DNA of 16,482 nt from Betaproteobacteria bacterium (lineage in GTDB: Bacteria > Pseudomonadota > Gammaproteobacteria > Burkholderiales > Burkholderiaceae_C), in contig RFNL01000136.1 in NCBI GenBank assembly GCA_009927195.1, positions 1 to 16,482 of the forward strand, read 5' to 3'. How positions within the stretch are numbered: the stretch's first letter is position 1; each line of letters begins with the position of its first letter. Under the pieces are notes generated by a model that saw only the letters and a list, made by a program, of their open reading frames with translations, ran no database searches and was not told the origin of the DNA. Both the position numbers and the translations under genes were made by a program. Positions 14,701 to 16,482 of the stretch are shown one piece after another.

Positions 14701-15687
14701 ATGAGAACCACCATAGTTCAGACCATGAATAAGTGCCTGATGGATGCTGCTTTGTGGGGTTGTCTTGCATTGATGCCCATCCTCACATGGGCACAAACCT
14801 ATCCTGTCAAGCCTTTGCGCCTGGTGGTGACATTCCCCACAGGGGGGGCACCGGATATATTGGCACGCCTGTTCAGTGAAAAGTCTCAGCTCGGTCAGAG
14901 TGTGGTGGTAGACAATAAACCTGGGGCGGGGGGGAATATAGGCGCTGACTTTGTGGCCAAGTCAGCGGGCGATGGATATACCCTGGTCATGGGCACGGTT
15001 GGCACGCATTCGATCAACGGCGCTTTGTATGAAAAGATGCCATACGACATGCAGAAAAATTTCACACCCATCTCCTTGGTGGCTTCGGCCCCGAACTTGT
15101 TGGTGGTGAACAATGATTTACCGGTCAAGTCGGTCAGCGATTTGGTCCAATACATGTTGGCCCATCCCAATAAACTGTCCTTTGGCTCACCTGGAATTGG
15201 CACCTCCGTTCATGTATCCGGCGAACTCTTCAAATCACTCACCGGGACCAGCATGACCCATGCACCCTATAAGGGACGGCAATTTGCCATTCCAGATTTA
15301 ATCGGCGGCAACATTCAATTGATGTTTGACAACATGCCCTCGGCTTTGCCCATGGCCAAAGAGGGAAAAATACGCGCTATTGCGGTGACCACGGCCAAGC
15401 GTTCTTCGGCCGCTCCTGAATTACCCACAGTGGCCGAAACCATTCCTGGCTTTGAGGCCACCACTTGGTTTGCCCTGTTTGCACCTGCCAATACGCCCAG
15501 GCCCATCATTGATCGGTTGCATGCAGAAGTTCTGCGCGTCTACCGATTGCCTGATGTCCAAGAGCGAATGCAAAAGCTGGGGCTTGAGCCTGTGCTTTCA
15601 TCGCCCGAAGAGTTGACCCGTTACCAACAAATTGAAATCACCAAATGGGCCAAGGTGGTCAAAGAGTCAGGGGCCAAGGCTGAATAG
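14701..15687 (+). CDS. Bug-family tripartite tricarboxylate transporter substrate-binding protein
   Basis: A 328-residue periplasmic receptor. The signal peptide ends at TWA (about residue 31), then Q-T-Y-P-V-K-P-L-R begins the mature protein. Family motifs are VTFPTGGAPDILAR, the VVDNKPGAGGNIGADFVAK region with GDGYTL after it, HAPYKG and the LIGGNIQLMFDNMPSALP segment. Bug proteins bind carboxylates, amides or aromatic acids; most are orphans lacking adjacent membrane subunits, as here, and are greatly expanded in Burkholderiales. The start at 14701 is chosen because AAGGAG (14689-14694) precedes it and a signal peptide follows; a longer frame from 14491 only overlaps the hydrolase gene. 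The ligand cannot be read from the sequence. Confidence 0.93.
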   Translation: MRTTIVQTMNKCLMDAALWGCLALMPILTWAQTYPVKPLRLVVTFPTGGAPDILARLFSEKSQLGQSVVVDNKPGAGGNIGADFVAKSAGDGYTLVMGTVGTHSINGALYEKMPYDMQKNFTPISLVASAPNLLVVNNDLPVKSVSDLVQYMLAHPNKLSFGSPGIGTSVHVSGELFKSLTGTSMTHAPYKGRQFAIPDLIGGNIQLMFDNMPSALPMAKEGKIRAIAVTTAKRSSAAPELPTVAETIPGFEATTWFALFAPANTPRPIIDRLHAEVLRVYRLPDVQERMQKLGLEPVLSSPEELTRYQQIEITKWAKVVKESGAKAE

Positions 15688-15688
15688 T

Positions 15689-15745
15689 CAGTGCTTTTTC
15701 GGCACTGGCCAAAGTACAAACAAGAAGCCCCTGGACATTGTCCAG
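15689..15745. terminator. Two hairpins between convergent genes, candidate terminators
   Basis: Just past the Bug stop, CAGTGC (15689-15694) and GCACTG (15702-15707) form a 6-bp stem with a T-rich 7-base loop. Further on, CTGGAC (15731-15736), ATT, GTCCAG (15740-15745) is a perfect second hairpin. In the - strand direction the second is followed by a T-rich stretch (GGGCTTCTTGTTTG), so it could terminate the gene at 15800. Neither has a clean T-run on the + strand. Confidence 0.4.
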
Positions 15746-15799
15746 TTCAGCAGTGCACCTTGAGGCATGGCGTGTGATGGGAGGGCTGGGCTTGACCCA

Positions 15800-16351
15800 T
15801 CAGTTGGTGGTCTTGGCAGAGGTAGTGCTGTCGCTGGGTATTTTGATGGGGTAGTTGTTGGTCATCGCATTTTGGGTGGTGACGTTGCTGGCGGGCCCCG
15901 CCACGTTGCCAAAATTTACATTACCGGCCAATCCGCCATTCATGATCGGAGCCTGCACCACAGGTGCGGGGCCAAGGCCTGAACTGAAGGTCTCTGTGGA
16001 AGACTTGCGCTCTTTGGCCAAAGATTCATAGAGACCAGCAATTTGGCCTGGACTTCCCTTGGCCATGGTTTCAAAAGTAGCGTCAATGATCATGTTGACA
16101 TCGTGGGTGTGTGCAGTGCCCAACCAGTCTGGGCTGTTGGATTTGATGATGGCGACTTGTTCTTTGGTGCATGTGCTGATGTACTTGCGCAACCATTCCT
16201 CAGCCATGCGAGCACGCTGAGTTGCATCATTGGTGCGCAAACTCATGCCTTTGAAGTGGGCCACCAGGCATCCTGCAGGTTTATCGTCTTGTGCCCAAGC
16301 ACCCGTGAACGAGATAGAACATACAACGCCAAGTGTGAACAGGTATTTCAT
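15800..16351 (-). CDS. Small secreted protein of unknown function
   Basis: I do not recognise this family. From ATG 16351 (weak AAAGA Shine-Dalgarno) the product has 183 residues with a clear signal peptide (MKYLFTLGVVCSISFTGAWA, cleaved after about residue 20). The mature N-terminal part (21-130) is predicted helical. It has two cysteines, C28 and C61, that could form a disulfide in the periplasm. The C-terminal 50 residues are low complexity, rich in Gly, Asn, Ser and Thr (GGLAGNVNFGNVAGP, then TTQNAMTNNYP), and probably disordered. A TTG-started longer form (16378) would put nine residues ahead of the signal peptide and is less likely. It is convergent with the Bug gene. Confidence 0.7.
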   Translation of the reverse strand: MKYLFTLGVVCSISFTGAWAQDDKPAGCLVAHFKGMSLRTNDATQRARMAEEWLRKYISTCTKEQVAIIKSNSPDWLGTAHTHDVNMIIDATFETMAKGSPGQIAGLYESLAKERKSSTETFSSGLGPAPVVQAPIMNGGLAGNVNFGNVAGPASNVTTQNAMTNNYPIKIPSDSTTSAKTTN

Positions 16352-16423
16352 GGGTGATCTTTCGCTCAGATGGGTCAAGCTGCAAGCGTTGAGTCAGTTT
16401 CCAAGTGAACTTTCTCTCTTGGG

Positions 16424-16482
16424 CTAATCGTCAGATCGGTAAAGTACTTGAGTCCATGCCTGCACAAATTGCATTGACTGAG
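16424..16482 (-). CDS. Possible C-terminal end of a further - strand gene (partial)
   Basis: Reading leftward from the window edge, one frame encodes QSMQFVQAWTQVLYRSDD and stops at TAG (complement of 16424-16426). It looks like a plausible protein end and is 72 bases upstream of the small secreted protein gene on the same strand. The fragment is too short to identify. A competing + strand frame starting at ATG 16456 also runs off the edge. Confidence 0.25.
   Translation of the reverse strand, partial: QSMQFVQAWTQVLYRSDD

Noticed and set aside
16456..16482. + strand gene start at the right edge
   Set aside because: Only nine codons are visible and there is no ribosome-binding site; the competing - strand frame looks more protein-like, though also weak.

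Overview
The window looks like accessory, catabolism-oriented DNA from a betaproteobacterium, most likely a Burkholderiales/Comamonadaceae relative. The reasons are the Bug-type tripartite-tricarboxylate solute receptor, tightly packed ATGA-overlapping operons, two unrelated Rieske oxygenases, an IclR regulator and generally GC-rich coding sequence. By eye, the stretch from about 6.6 to 9.0 kb is more AT-rich than the first 5.8 kb. No insertion sequence, integrase, tRNA, rRNA or CRISPR array was found.

Region 1 (1-5811, + strand) is one apparent operon: the tail of an alpha/beta hydrolase, an IclR regulator, a ThDP (thiamine diphosphate)-dependent enzyme, an L-aspartate dehydrogenase-family protein, a two-domain extradiol-dioxygenase-like VOC protein, a 76-residue helix-turn-helix-like protein and a Rieske oxygenase. 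Almost every junction is a 4-base ATGA overlap or a gap of 2 bases. The enzyme set (ring hydroxylation, ring cleavage, C-C or ester hydrolysis, 2-oxo acid chemistry, NAD(P)-linked dehydrogenation) suggests a degradation route for an aromatic or cyclic compound that I cannot match to a named pathway. This is the best candidate here for an undescribed system.

Region 2 (5817-8554) holds housekeeping or protein-modification-like genes: a YhhQ-type queuosine-precursor transporter (-), a small stand-alone SET-domain protein (+), and a translationally coupled pair on the - strand, a YkgJ-type CxxCxxCC protein followed by a protein resembling the GNAT fold of Ate1/Bpt aminoacyl-tRNA-protein transferases.

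Region 3 (8555-13398) starts with a 378-base divergent intergenic region carrying two dyads. It continues with a NagG/AndAc-like Rieske oxygenase large subunit, its small subunit (frameshifted near the C-terminus by an apparent 1-base deletion at about 10600), a 7TMR-DISM-type sensor histidine kinase and an OmpR-type response regulator. No ferredoxin or reductase gene for either oxygenase lies in the window.

Region 4 (13482-16482) has an exported alpha/beta hydrolase followed by a Bug-family periplasmic receptor. A convergent gene for a small secreted protein of unknown function comes next, then possibly the tail of another - strand gene at the edge.
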